DNA from: Triops longicaudatus
Taxonomy: Eukaryota; Arthropoda; Branchiopoda; Notostraca; Triopsidae
Assembly (NCBI GenBank): GCA_022885665.1
Contig: JAGQDJ010000030.1
Location: forward strand, 62,001-126,000
Reading direction: 5' to 3'
Length of the DNA stretch: 64,000 bases
The number at the start of each line of letters is the position of its first letter. Within the stretch, counting starts at the first letter, position 1. Shown here piece after piece: positions 26,504 to 39,386 of the stretch. The translations under genes were made by a program, and so were the position numbers. The notes under the pieces were generated by a model. It was not told the DNA's origin. It saw only the letters and a program-made list of their open reading frames with translations, and did no database searches.

Positions 26504-26587
26504 TTGGCGCGATAAGCCCCTCGGCCATTGGTTAGCTTGAACAGGCGGGAAATATGCAGACGTTCAATTCACCGAGTTGGCGGGAAA
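26504..26587. promoter_or_regulatory. cluster of three E2F-like sites with an inverted CCAAT box
   Basis: TTGGCGCGA (26504-26512), GGCGGGAAA (26544-26552) and TTGGCGGGAAA (26577-26587) all match the E2F/DP consensus. ATTGG at 26527-26531 is an inverted CCAAT box between the first two. E2F sites with CCAAT boxes are typical of promoters of replication and cell-cycle genes. The nearest candidate start codon is at 26465 on the minus strand. A short plus-strand ATG frame at 26554 could use the same promoter. Confidence 0.55.
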
Positions 26588-29500
26588 GAGAAATGTGTAA
26601 CTTATCCTGCAAGCATAGAGTAGTGCCTGCAAGTAAGAACTCATACTTAATTACATTAAAAATTACGTTAAGATTTTAAATATATTAACTATACACAAAT
26701 TGTAAAAATAAATGCAACTATAAAAAAGACTGAATTACAAACACATTACACTAATCCTGCCCATGTTGTATTCTAACAATCATGTACGGCCGTATTAAAT
26801 TATTCAGTCCCAACTTTCCGTGCACAGATTGCTGATCATATAGCACGGAGAAAATTTTCGTGCAAGCTCAGCACCACAACTTCTCTTTCGAAAATGCAAT
26901 CTCACAAATATCCAAAGGACAGAACTATATTTGACCTCTTATAGCCACGATTAAATAAGTTAATATTAAATGTGCTAGTGAAAGCCTATCTCAATCAGAC
27001 TATCTTAAATCTAATGAAGGTTTGGATTGAGATTATTTATAAAAATGTATAAAAAGAATCAATAGTAATATTGTTTTTTTATAGATAAAATATCAGAAGC
27101 TACCGTTAATTTGAGCTCACCGAGTCATTTTACTGCGTCTGATAGTCTTCTCTATCCTGTAAGGGAATTTCTCCCCCACAATATTCTCATTCATTGTACA
27201 AAAGGTCTTAACCCAGACCCCTCCTTATCAACTGTATCGTGCTTCTCCCAATCACATTTATTTACGGAAGCGTGCATGAACCACACATGTATGTACCACG
27301 TGCAGAATATTTTCTGATACAGTACAGTATCACAAAAACTATTTCATCTTCTCCAGCTTAATATATTAGCTGAATACATAAAAATATTCGAAATATGTAC
27401 AAGATCTATTCGAAAGACTCAAGTAGGTTGTCCTTGGAATCGTTGCACTGAAGCCCACATGCACTGTAAGTTCATTTGGTACGAGAGCCATAACTTCAAT
27501 TATTGGAACCTTGTCCTTTTTCAACGGTCAGCCAATTAATAAGACCCTGATGCTTCACCCCTCGGCCCTGTTCACAACGATTAACTAATTTCACAGCGGG
27601 GAAGCCAACGGTTGCCACAACAATAGTAGTGTCCTTTTGCACTTCGACTCTAAGTGGTCCTAACCAGTGTCTTTTATTTCTGCAATAAAAAGGAACATAG
27701 CACCTTTTAAGAAGCAGGTTATCCTTACAACTTTGTGGTTATTCTAAACAGTATGCTGACCTTAGCTATAATATTTTGAGTAGCGAATAACCAGAAATCC
27801 CATAAATATAAAATAATCCCTGGACCATCTGGTTCGACGTAGCCAAGTCGGTAGGGTAGTCCCCGGGTACTGCTCACTAAAATGTCTTAAATCATGAGAC
27901 GTGACACCGGGGTGCATATCGACTACCAGCCCAAGATCTACCGTCCAAGTAAAGGCAGAAGAGGTTAAAACCGTCCAAAAGGGCAAAATTCTGCTAAATG
28001 AAGCAGCCACATGCAAAGTTTACTGGACATGACACGTAACCGAACACATGTTGTTCTCATGAACTTAGAAACGATTTTTCTGTGCGCGTGTTCATGAATA
28101 ACAGCGAGCTTCTAATTACTGGAAGCAGGAAGCATTTGTTGCTTACATTTTCTGGCTAGTTCTGCATGACCTGTTCCAGTCATCCATCAATTATAGCACT
28201 AAGCACTGTAAATTCTTGGGTTACGGACTAACAAGATGTACCGTGTATTCTCAGTAATTTATTTCGCGTAGTTGTTACAAGATTGCAAAAAAAAAGGATA
28301 CAAAAATCCCATAACCCAGTTTGCTGAATTTAACAAATATTGCTAGCGAACTATGCAATAAAAAAAATTAACAAAAATCTGAAAAATGCAAATTTGTACG
28401 AATCGAAATACAATTTATATAATAGTTACGTAGCATTTTCGAAAGCTGGTCTTCGGCTTTTCCCTCTTTCAAATGGAACTGATCTACTTGAAGAACTGGT
28501 CAAGGAAAAAAGTCGAACGCCCAGATATTTTTTTTTCTGTTGTAAAGCCAAATGAGAAAAATACGAAGGTGAGAAATGGCAGAAAATTCTTCACTGTCGA
28601 CTACAGAATATAGTAAGTACTGGCTTCCCCACCGGGCGAGTTCTGCTGCAATGAATCGTAAATGAATACAAATACTCGGGCCATATATAACGAGGAGTTC
28701 AGTAGGCTGCAGTCGTTTGCACGCCGAACGCAACTTGTTAAGTATGTAACGGGTGGAAAGGGGTGGGTGTAGGGTACTGGACAAAAGAAGAAGTAAAACC
28801 GCACCTTTCGAGCTTCAACGTTAAGAAATGGACCTAATGCTCTTAGTATTAGTGAATCCGCCACGTCTTGCATGCTACGTAGCGATTATGTTTTGCTGGC
28901 CACGAGTCTTACTGAAGCTTCTAACTGTAAGTTACACGAGACTTTTTTCAGACAGGGACAGACTACGCTTCAGTTATTTCAAAAACGTCATACTACCAAA
29001 CTTGCTTAGCCTTTAAAATGATTTACATACATGCGGCGTAGCTGGGCGTGCTAAGTTTTCAGAGATTTTCCCCCGAGTCGGAAGATTGAAGAGCGAATCC
29101 TAGTGTACCGTAGCCCATCCCATTAGTGAATAGAACATTCTTGCCAAGATAAATGGTTCCATTTACCTTCCAAAACAGCTCCTGCAACGTAGGCAATAGG
29201 ACTTGGGCAACCGCTGCAAGCTTCACGAGAGGCTGGGTTTCCCGTGCTGTTTTGAGCTTGCGTGTCAAATTAGCTCAAGTTAAATGCCACGTTGACTCTA
29301 GTTAACTACAGGCGTTTTACTGAAGTACCCTACTCTGACAGGGATAGAAAATACACAATAGTTTCGATTTTTTAAAAAGATAGACTATTTCTTTGTTTTT
29401 AATATCTTTTATATCGGGTTTGATATCTGACCCAAAAGCTCAATCTTTTAGTAACGCGAGACAAAGTAACGTACCAGTAATATGTGACACCCGTAAGATT

Positions 29501-31267
29501 ATTAACTCCAATTTTAAACATGTTTAAGAAAGGCTGTCGTCCGCTAGAAGCAACAGGCAGATCTAGGAATAGTAATTACCTTGATAATTGGAAGAAATCT
29601 GTAGCTGCAACGAACAAACGAGTTAAGTTAATATTCTTCAACAAAATAGTTTTTTAGCTCACCGTGTACCAGTCAAAACTTAAAACGAATCGATCCAGAC
29701 AAAAATTAACGAAGGGAATATGTGAAGTACATCATCAGGCGATATTGTGTTACTGTCTAAAAAGTATTCGAAACCGATTAAATATGCGCTTTTCCTAGCA
29801 AGAAATTTCCGACCAGGGCGCAACTGTTACCGTGCAGAAAAAGTTAACTTAGAAATAGCACCACATGGTAAGGTCAAGATTGAAAGCCGAATGAAAAAGC
29901 TGTTCCAGGGAGTTCGTGTAATGAAATTTGGGGGTACTAGGTGTTCCAATAATTGGAATCATCTGGAAAAACAAGAACCTATGATTTTAGGAAAAGAGGC
30001 CCTTTTTAGATGAGTAGATATAACAGCAACATTAAACGAATTATGCAGGGAAGTGCAAAATAACAACCTTTCACCAGAGCAAATGGACTATTTACTGCCA
30101 ATATGATCTGTGTTAGGGTTATCCGAATTATTAAAGACGAGAGAATTGCGATACAGTATTACAATAAACTTGTCCCTCCAACTTCTTTTGTAAGTGGTCG
30201 TTATTCTTCGTGAAACAATGCTCTTCGTGGCACTTCCTTCACAAAGGGCTTGCAGATATGAGTTTCAGAATTGCAGACACAGAGCCGCGTCTACGGCGTA
30301 GGCGGTATTGATCACGAAACCATTGTTGCCTAACTATACTTGCATTAGTTCTTTTCGACTTGTCAAGAAGTTTGTGACAAATGCTCAGTTTCCGAGGTCG
30401 GAACCGACTTTGGTGGTTTTGCCGATTGGGCTGAAGTAAACAACGAGCAGTCAACAACCAAAACAGACTGCTTTCTAAAACCTGATTAAATACCCACCTT
30501 CGTTTTCATTTCTCCCCAAAATCAGAGTTCCCACAAGTGGCTCAAACAAACATCCACCGTGGCAAAGAAAACCCAGAAGTACCAATACATGAATTTCTAG
30601 CAGGATAGTGGATTCTAGGCCCGTTATTTCCAGCCTTGGTTCAAAGAAGACAAAAAATCATTTCGGTTTATGTATTACGGTATCGTCAACCGCATACGGT
30701 CACACAAGTCCGGTTACTTAAAAGACCCTTTCAACGGGGAACAGTAATGTTTCCCAAGGCCAGTGAACAAACCCAGCAATCTTGACGTACCGCGCGAAGG
30801 ATGATCCATGAACTCACGTGCTGACACGTTGCCCTGTCGTACGTGTATGAATCTGGGACTCCCTACCGAAACCCCGTGGGGGAATTCTGGGTTTGTCCAA
30901 TACCGAAAGAACCCTGCCTCCAAGACAAGTACGAACTTGCTGCGACGTAAAACGCGAAAGGTTACAGCGCTGGTAAATACAAAGTGACTTTCATCCATCA
31001 CATGATGCATTTCCGCTAAAATACGCTACTTTCAACCATGTGAGGACCTGGAATCTCAACCTGCCAATCACAATCCCCTAGAAACCCCCCTACCTCAAAA
31101 GAACTTCCACATTTGACTCCCCAAGTCCCTCAAGCTTTCAGTTCTGTGATCAATAATACCACTAAAACTTAGTCTTGACGAAAGATACTTTGCTACCTTG
31201 CTTTCTCCAGAGAGACAACTTCAAGAAAGCCTCGACCGTACATCTGACATCGTCTGTAATTTTTTTA

Positions 31268-31292
31268 CTATTTTTTCTCTGAGAAAAAATAG
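31268..31292. repeat. perfect 12-bp palindrome with a 1-nt centre
   Basis: CTATTTTTTCTC is followed by T and then its exact reverse complement. It is a cruciform-type palindrome in AT-rich DNA with no evident role. Confidence 0.75.
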
Positions 31293-32159
31293 CATTTTCC
31301 GCACTTCATGCCCAAACTTAGCGTCCTATACTTAGTTGTTTCCGTCCAAAGTCCTCCAGCATTTCCAACTTGCCAAAACTAACAGCAAAAACTAGCATTT
31401 CTAGAAGGCGTCAGCTCATTAATCTCGACAAAAATCAGCCGCCGTTAGGCACGCAGAAAAAAATAGAAAAGTTCAACTCTGAAATGCGTGACTCCCGGTT
31501 AAGGGATTTTCCCCGTCGCTTGCGCAGAAAAAAAGGAAACCACCACTCCATCATGACAGACGGGTCAGCTTTGCACTTTCTTTCCATCTTAAGACGAGAC
31601 GTCTTCACTTCATCTAGCTTCCTCGACCCACGATCCTTCCAACTTAAAACTGCATCAAGTGACGGCTCCTTTTCTCCCGACAAAATACGCAGCAAAAAAA
31701 TTGGCGATTGACTCTCCAACTTTCAATATCCTTTCTTTCGCCGCCCGAACATGTTCTTCACATTTTCATAAGCTCACTGAGCTGAAACCCTCGTTCCCCA
31801 AAATAAACATAACAAGCTACTGATTTATTCACTCTGCTGCTTGCAATTGGTACAGAATCTTATCGACAATACGTGGCATTTGAATAAAACACATAAAGCT
31901 GCTCGTACTCTATGAAACCTGGAAGACCAAAAAGCTACGGAAGAAAAAAAATGTTCTCTTTTTTCAAAAAATTGCAAACACTTCCTCTGTTGCATTATCC
32001 CCAAGTCTTCTTGGCCTTTTAGATTGTTGATTCTCCTATTCAGTTGAACCGGGGTTCAAAAATGTTCGATTTAGCTCAAGCATAAGTTCGCTGGTCGCAT
32101 TTCCAATAGCAGGCACATTCCCTTGAAACGAAAATTATTCGACGGACGTTTCCTTGCGC

Positions 32160-32230
32160 AATGGGCTTCTTCTCTTTATTCCTGGCATGAAAATGCATGC
32201 CGTTGAAAGTCCTCAGAGAAGAAGCCCATT
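32160..32230. repeat. 71-nt hairpin with a perfect 16-bp stem
   Basis: The arm at 32160-32175 (AATGGGCTTCTTCTCT) is exactly complementary to 32215-32230. A short inner GGCAT/ATGCC stem lies between them. The overall length suits a small-RNA precursor. The large asymmetric internal loop, 8 against 13 nt, is less typical of a microRNA hairpin. Confidence 0.7.
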
Positions 32231-33368
32231 CCACTAATAGGTCACAAATTACGGACGTCGGAGAATGGCAACTTTGTTTTTTTCTTTGGGAGCTTCCTTT
32301 TCTACGAAAAGCTTTCATTATTGCCTAAAGCCGTATCCAAGCTGCTGACCGACTGAAAAAAATGCAGCGCAACGTTTTGTGAGATACCGCCCTCAATAAC
32401 GCTTTGTACTACTTAAAGTCCAAGACTCCATAAACCAAAGGGCAGGACAAAAGAAAAACTTCGTATCATCCCTGGATACCGCTGATGTCCACATACTAAT
32501 TAAGAAAGGCTAATCAATAACTTCTCACTGCAGGCTTCTGTCTGTCTAAACTGCAGAAGCGGAAAATACTGGCCCAGAAAGCCAATGAGCAACTGTCAAA
32601 AGGGATAACAATCGCGGGGAAGGGGTTTTTGTTCCTTAATAGCCATCATTTAGCTTTATAGGGGAGCTTTTACACGCAAGGCAAAAGTCAGCTTTGATTA
32701 ACATAAAACATCCAAAAGGGGGCTGTGCCAGTTTGTGGTAACTTTTGTCACAGCTTCATAAGATGACAGCGTACAAGTTTTTACCATTAAGGCGAATTGG
32801 TACGCAAATTTGGGGACGAAAACAACGCGCAAAAGCCAGTGACATCAAACGTGGTTAACTTGGCTTGTACAACAAAAGAGTGTTCCACCACGTTTGATGA
32901 ATGATAAATACAAGTATGACACTCTCCAACTTTGTCATTTCGCTGAGTTGGACTTGTAAGTTAAAATGTTCGCTGACGCAAAGTTGGGCAACACTGCTAC
33001 TTTTCCTTCATCGAAGCCCTCAACTTCGACCTTTTTTTCGGAATACCAGACCAAGCGAAATGTGGGCTAGAGTCGTCCCCAGTACCGGCACTATACTCAG
33101 GCGTGATTGCGGAACTTGTATACTCTAAACTACTCGCCCTGGAGCCGCAACTCCGTAAAACAGAATCAACTCGATCGTACGCTGTTTACGGTTGCGAAAG
33201 TCGTGTGAGCCCGGACGCAGAATTGCTCAACAGGCTTGGGAGGTTTTCAAAAAGTTTTACAAGTGACGCGAAGAAAAAACTTGTTTACTTTCGGGTCTTT
33301 GAAGCAAAAATACAACAGCGCGTTAGGCAACAACGACGCACAATAGCACATTTCCGAGTGTAAGCCGC

Positions 33369-36300
33369 TTATCTTCTGTAACGATAGCGCTTAAAATGGA
33401 ACCAAAGCTGGAAAATGTTGTTGTGGAACTGGCACCGGAAACCTCGCTTATACGAATATTCCCATTCGCGATTAACCACTTTAAAGGCAATGTCTTCATA
33501 AGGAGGTCCGGCATGGAACTTGAGAATCGCAAAGTCACGGTTGTCCGCACACGGAATCTGGAACGACAACGTAAAACAAAAGCTCATAAATATGGACGCT
33601 TAATCAAGAATAATGCGCAAGTTTTCAGCTAGCTCCATAACAAACGCACAAGCCTTTTATCAACTAATGGCCTGATTTATCCTCGTCTCATTAATGCTGA
33701 GTAATACACAGCTAGCCTTAAATCTTGATTTATGCAAAACTACGGAGAGAAGTAACGAAAAACGGGACTGGAGAAACGGACGAGAAAAATGTTCTACAAA
33801 GAAATTACTTCGTGCGCTCTTCAGCACTAAGAATGATCGAAATTACTGTCAAAACTTTGATCTGTAAAATTAAGTGCTGTACCCTTTCACCCTGGCATAA
33901 AAACTTGGAAAGGATGGATTTTTAAGAAAATGATTCCTAGTATTTCTTGCAAGACAGAAATACTGAAATACGTAAATAATGCATATAAAAAATACACAAA
34001 AAGCACACAAATAATAAACATACAAAGATGCAACAAAAAACTGCTTTCGATAAGAAATAAAGTTGTTTTCTGTATATAACGTACTAGTGACGATGCTCTG
34101 TATGACACTCTAAAACGTAAAGAATGGCTATGTTGTAGAAAATAGTTCTACTTCAGAAAAAGTCCTCTTCTTTAAAGAATAAAATCCCATATATGTGAGC
34201 CCTTATGGGATTATCCATAAGAACTCAAAGGGAAGCCAACGAACGCTGCGAAACACATCTTTAAGCTCAACTAAAAGAGACTGAAAGAAAGCTTTGCAAA
34301 CATTTACAAAAGAACACTTAATCCAGGACGCAACATGAATGCTGTTCGTTTTACGCTATTCTTAACTTAATTAAAGAAACGGTTTCAAGAGCTTAACAAA
34401 TAAACCTGATTCCAAAGACAAATACAGTACACACACTGTCGCTGGATTTCGGTCGTTAAAAAGTTTCTTGTGCACCTTTACGAATGAAAAGTACAGTACC
34501 ATTCATTTGTTACTTTTCAGAGAACACTTAAAAAAATGTTGCGCAAGGGACTTGAAAGATAACACCACCGATCTAATCGTTTTGACTTTTTTTAAAAATA
34601 AAAAATAAAAGAACCTATCAATCCATTGTTACCATTGATTGAAAATCAACGTGGACACAGAACAGCCGGTGCCTGTAACCATGTAGGGAAACAACAATAG
34701 AACCACTACAAACTCAACACTTTATAGACATTCTTTTCACGCTTTTAGGACAAAAAAAAAATCGGTAAGCTTTTTCTGCATGCTAAGTTCAACAGCTGCT
34801 CGGTTAGCAAGCCTAAAGATCATGCACTATATAAAAACAAATAAAAAATTAAATTAAAAAATAATAGGTAAAAAAGTGGGCTAAATTTTGAGTACCCAGT
34901 CTAGAACAGCGTTCTCACATAATCAATTTCTGCTAAAAATGTTAAACGACTACGCAAAGTAGAGATGCGATAAAAAAAAATAAAAAAAACTGCTACTCAA
35001 TGAACGTCGCCAACATTCAGTTAAAGGTCAATCTATAACTAATAACATGTCTGTTCATTGATTTATTAAACGATTCAAGCCATTGGATTAATTACCAGAA
35101 TTAGCAGTAAGTATCTTATATAGTCTCTATGGCTTGAAAGCAGGCAACAATCGTAAGATTTCAATTTAGAAGCTACAAAAACTGTTGTAAAGGAATTATT
35201 ATTTTGAACATTATCCAACTACCGACAAAATGGTAGAAACATAAAAAGACAATAGAACCAATACAACCCATAAACGAATTGATTATCCTTTTTCTTGCAA
35301 AATATTATCCAGTGCAAATCAATGCTCGAATTTTCCCCAATCTGGACATGAAGGCAGAATTTACTATGTAGCTCAATTACTACAAGCACAATCGGTTTTA
35401 GGTAAATTAAAGTTTCATTTCATTCCGAAAATTTTAAGCCGTGAATGAACTCAATGAAAATGAGCTGCATTAAATTCAAACGCAATTCAATTTCCCCAGC
35501 TCTTATACAGATAATTACTAGCGCTACATAAAGATCACGAAACATTGTGCGAACACAGTTACGACTTAATTTGAGAATCAAGCCTCAACTGTAGTGACCT
35601 GCTATTAGGTCTCCTACACCGTTTCTCGACCAATAGTCCAGTAATTAAATGCTACCTAGATTGCAGCACATCTAGAACACAATGACCTCTATCCAAGGCA
35701 ACAAGGAATTTTGTTGAAAAACGTAGAAAAAAGAGTGCGTCACTAAGGTTCCAAATAGTACTGCCAGAAACGAAAACAAGCGTACAAGAGTTACTCTGAT
35801 CCAAGTACACAAAAACGTCTAACAAATCCGCTATGCCGATACCCCGCCAACAAGATCAGAAACGCCGAAGCATTCACCATAAGAGAAAGAAAGAAACTTA
35901 CCACAAAATACTGCGGTGTGCTGTTCTTGTCAATCAAGTCGGGGTAAAAGATGTTGAACTTGTATCCTTGAACGATCTTCGGAGGCGGATTGTCCATGTC
36001 GTAGTGCGTCTGGTTATACTTATTCCATTCGAACCCGGTATGCACCCTATTAGGAAAACAAAACACGAAAAAAAAAAAATATAAATACATAAAATAAAAG
36101 AAATGAAATATCAATTATTTGTATGCTCTACAATGTCATAAACATAAAAATTTGTCAAGTTTATACCGATTGAAGTATCGTGGTTTACGGGGTCGGTACT
36201 TGTCCGACCACAAGTACTGAGGTTTATCCAAAGGTGCTTCGACAGAGAACATGGCCTCATCAGCATCCATACCTTTCCCAGCTTCTTTCCGGAACGACAT

Positions 36301-38462
36301 TTCTTCTCTCGTAAAACCGGCCTGGAAACCCCATAAAAGACAATTCGCCATCAGTTGTTCTTAAAAGTAAAGCGAATGAAAGTTACCTCCAACGCAGCAG
36401 GCGTAGTAAACTCCTGATCCTCGACACCCCCAAACAGCTTTCGTCGCGCACCTGCAATAAGAGCAGCGTCTTCGTCTGGAGTACGAACGATTACACCCGA
36501 TCCCAAGGCCTCCTCTTCTTCAGGACGAATTAAACGAGGACTATAACCCCCGGCTTTGTAGGCTTGTAAAAAAGGAGCGATGAGATCGTCTTCTTCTTCT
36601 TCTTCCATTTCTTCTTCTCGGGCTTCATCTCCCGCTTCCGACTCGTTGGGCATTGTTTCTCGGTCGTCAAGCAACGTTTTAGTACCTTCAGCGTCTTGTT
36701 TAGCAGCGACGCCGGTGCTAGGACCAGCTGTGTTGTCGCTATCAGCTTGCAGCATACCTTGTTGGGCTTTCAGGGCTTCCAATTTCTTTCTAAGATTATC
36801 ACGGTGTCGGTCTCGAAGTCGCGCGCGGGCGATGTATGCTAAACCGAAACCAAAAAACATAAATATGCCCTCGCGAGTCTCAAGGACTGTGAAATACACG
36901 CATGCAGCTGACTTTTACCTTTGAGTTGAGAAAGCAACGACTCCCAGTAGGATACGTCGATGCCAGGCGCAGGTTTGGCCAACTTGGACTCGATGGAAGT
37001 TTGCAATGCTTCCAACTGCTGGGCCGTTTTACCCTTGAAAACATCAGCGACGTCTTTAGCCACGGCTTCATGCACGCCTTCACGACGGCCCAGGGCTGCT
37101 TCGTATTCTGTGTGCTCCCTCTTTCGTAAAACGCGAAGTTCTTCTTCCACGATTACCAACAGATCCGTCCAGTATTCTTCATTCATCCCTTTCTCGAGCT
37201 CCATATACACCTACGCAAGACAAAAGGTTTATTTTAAGTTTATTCCCCTTTTTTTAAAAAAAAAAAAAAATATCGCGTTCAAGCAGACATGACGAAACAA
37301 AGTACCTTAATATCTTCTAATAAGTCTTCCAGGTCAACTAGAGTTAAGCCCGTAAGGTACACATAAGGCTCGTGCATCTCCACAGCTTCAGGATCTTCTT
37401 CTGAGGCCACGTACTTTGCAAGCAGATCGATGGGTTTGGCTACAATGAGACAGTGACACACATTAGGGTGGTGGCCGGCAAAATTAACCTGTACAAGTAC
37501 CTCTTCCTTCTTGGATCCGAATTTTGGATCGCAATTTAGCTTGTTCAAGATGAAACTGGTCTTCGGATTTTTCCCACGTGCGAAACTGTTCAGCTTCTTT
37601 CTGGCGTTGGCTAAGAGCTAATTCTTCCTCTCGGGCTGCACGTTCCAATTCTCGTTCTTGTCTGCGTTTCTTGACCTTTTCCAACTCTTGTTTATTTTCC
37701 AGTTGCTTGAGCCGTGTTTGCCTTTCCAGTTCTTCTTTGCTGAAATCAATCTTGCCTTCTTGGGTCAATTTCTTCTTCCACACAAAGGTTTCGAGCAAAT
37801 TGGCATCGCCGAAGGGATTATCCGCATTCGTATAATGCAAATAGTCATTATCCCAGCCCATGCGTTCCTTCCGCTTGCGTTCTTTCGCTTCTTTTTTCAG
37901 CAAACGACGAATACGCTTCTCTTCTGGAGTTTCCACGGCTTTCATTTTCTCTTTCTGGATCTTACGCTCCTCAAGCAGGCGTTTGCGTTCGGATTCTAGC
38001 TTTTCCAGCAATTTTTTGCTCATACCTTCAACAGGTCTACGATCTTGATCAGACTCGTCGGAGATTGTCGAATCGGAAGATGGCCTACGGCGTTTGGACT
38101 CGGATTTTTCGCTCTTTTTGTCTTTTTTCTTCTGCTTCGAACGTTTCCTATCCCGACTCCTTGATCTGTGGGAGCGTTTCAGGCTCGTAGGAGATTGGGA
38201 AGACTTTCTGTGATCTTTTGACCTAGTGTACGACTTTTCAACATCTCTTCGTTCCTTTTTATGAGAATCTTCATGACTGCGCGATCTAGATCTCCTTCTG
38301 GACCTAAATAACAAAGAAGATAAAAATATATTAATATAATTCCGAAGCAAGCAAACGGCTGAGACGTCGAAATCAAGCCTTGTTTCCTCAACTTCTGAAA
38401 AAAAAAGTATCGTATGAAGCTTACCTGTGATCAATGCTTCGGTATTTTGTGACGGAACTCAT
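33369..38462 (-). CDS. CACTIN: c-Cactus-interacting protein (cactin)
   Basis: Cactin is a conserved nuclear protein. It associates with the spliceosome and was first found as a partner of Cactus/IkB in the Toll pathway. Eight exons join in phase: 38425-38462, 37501-38303, 37306-37439, 36919-37210, 36387-36838, 36167-36321, 35902-36046 and 33369-33557. They encode about 735 residues, close to the 758 of the human protein. The N-terminus (about 12-75) is rich in RS and SR. A lysine/glutamate-rich coiled region follows, with GWDNDYLHYTNADNPFGD as a landmark. The mid domain has YWESLLSQLKAYIARARL. The highly conserved C-terminal domain includes DKYRPRKPRYFNRVHTGFEW, KIVQGYKFNIFYPDLIDK, FHAGPPYEDIAFK and ends FHFKRYRYRR. 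The last intron is 2344 bp, while the others are mostly about 60-125 bp. Start chosen: ATG at 38462, giving MSSVTKYRSIDHR. Confidence 0.96.
33558..35901 (-). other. long last intron of cactin
   Basis: The intron is bounded by donor GTG|GTAAGTTT and acceptor TTCCAG|ATTCCG, phase 0 on both sides. It is very AT-rich. A hairpin with arms AATCCCATA/TATGGGATT lies near 34184-34213. I saw no nested gene. The 66-73-codon frames at 33725-34108 have no motif. Confidence 0.85.
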
Positions 38463-39386
38463 TGTAATCTTTCTTTTCCACGAGTTTATAACAACAACTT
38501 ACGCCATATATTCGTATCGGTGATGTTCTCTTCCAATTTTACCACTAGGTGACGGTACTGCTTGGGCAGGAACGTCAATGGTGCGAAAAGGTTCTGGATG
38601 TTTTCGTGAAAACCATTTAATATTTTCTTATTTATGTATTTTAACAGTGAAGTTCTACAGATATTTACTCTGTAAACGTCACACTTGTGATTATTTTTTT
38701 TTGAAAATTAGTAACTACAGTAGAAACTATGGTTAGTTTCACTTACCACTTTTAATCAAATTTTTATACTTTCTTTCGCTACGCGAGGCTATAAGGAACA
38801 GCTCCCGTACTGACTTGCTGATTGCTAGAAAAACTGCAGAGGCGTGGCTTTTGACACACGTGACTTTGTTTCTATTTATTTAACATTCTGCCAGCATTGT
38901 AGGAGCACATGTTCGTATCAAACGGCAAAGCAAACCATAATGATAAAAATTATGTTAAAAGTGGCGCACTTGGGCTTATCGTGGTTACAGTCGCTAGAAA
39001 AGTAATAGCAGAACTTGACAACACCTGATAAGTTGCGTTACTACGTCTATCGTTACATACCAAAAGTTTTCTTTCAATTTAACTATTTTTTTATCACACG
39101 CCATGTATTGCAACCATGCTTGTAATACAAAAAACACTTCGTCTCTCCCAGCAGATTGACACGCAGCCACTGTGTAACGGAATTTACTTTGCTCATGATG
39201 AGGACGGGTCGTTCTAATGCAAAATTGTTTGCTCCAGATCCCAAATATCGGCAAAGACAACTTTATAAAAGAGAAGGCTGCTAACACTTTAACCATTCAC
39301 CAGGAATGCTTCCCCTTGCACACATTTTTTTGCTAGAAACTTGTACTTCTCCCTTGCTCGCACATTATGACTTAACTGGCTAGAGT
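38463..39386. other. cactin 5' flank and PDIA3 3' flank
   Basis: This is a 924-bp intergenic stretch between two genes in the same orientation. It should hold the cactin promoter and 5' untranslated region and the PDIA3 3' untranslated region. The 100-codon minus-strand frame at 38994-39296 has no motif and is probably untranslated sequence. I saw no clear TATA box. Confidence 0.5.

Larger units (their letters stand above)
26588..33368. other. non-coding or unresolved region downstream of cactin
   Basis: I recognised no gene. Several 70-115-codon frames (29747-30013, 31370-31711, 33103-33363) lack family motifs and convincing splice sites. A minus-strand ATG frame at 28873 runs 23 codons to a possible GTGCGG donor, but nothing confirms it. 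The part next to 33368 would be the cactin 3' untranslated region. Two hairpins are listed separately. Confidence 0.4.

Noticed and set aside
27838..27960. tRNA-like A-box sequence (TAGCCAAGTCGGTAGGG)
   Set aside because: The D-arm does not pair fully, no proper B box or T-arm follows at the right distance, and no cloverleaf can be drawn. It might be a decayed tRNA-derived SINE, but nothing supports that.
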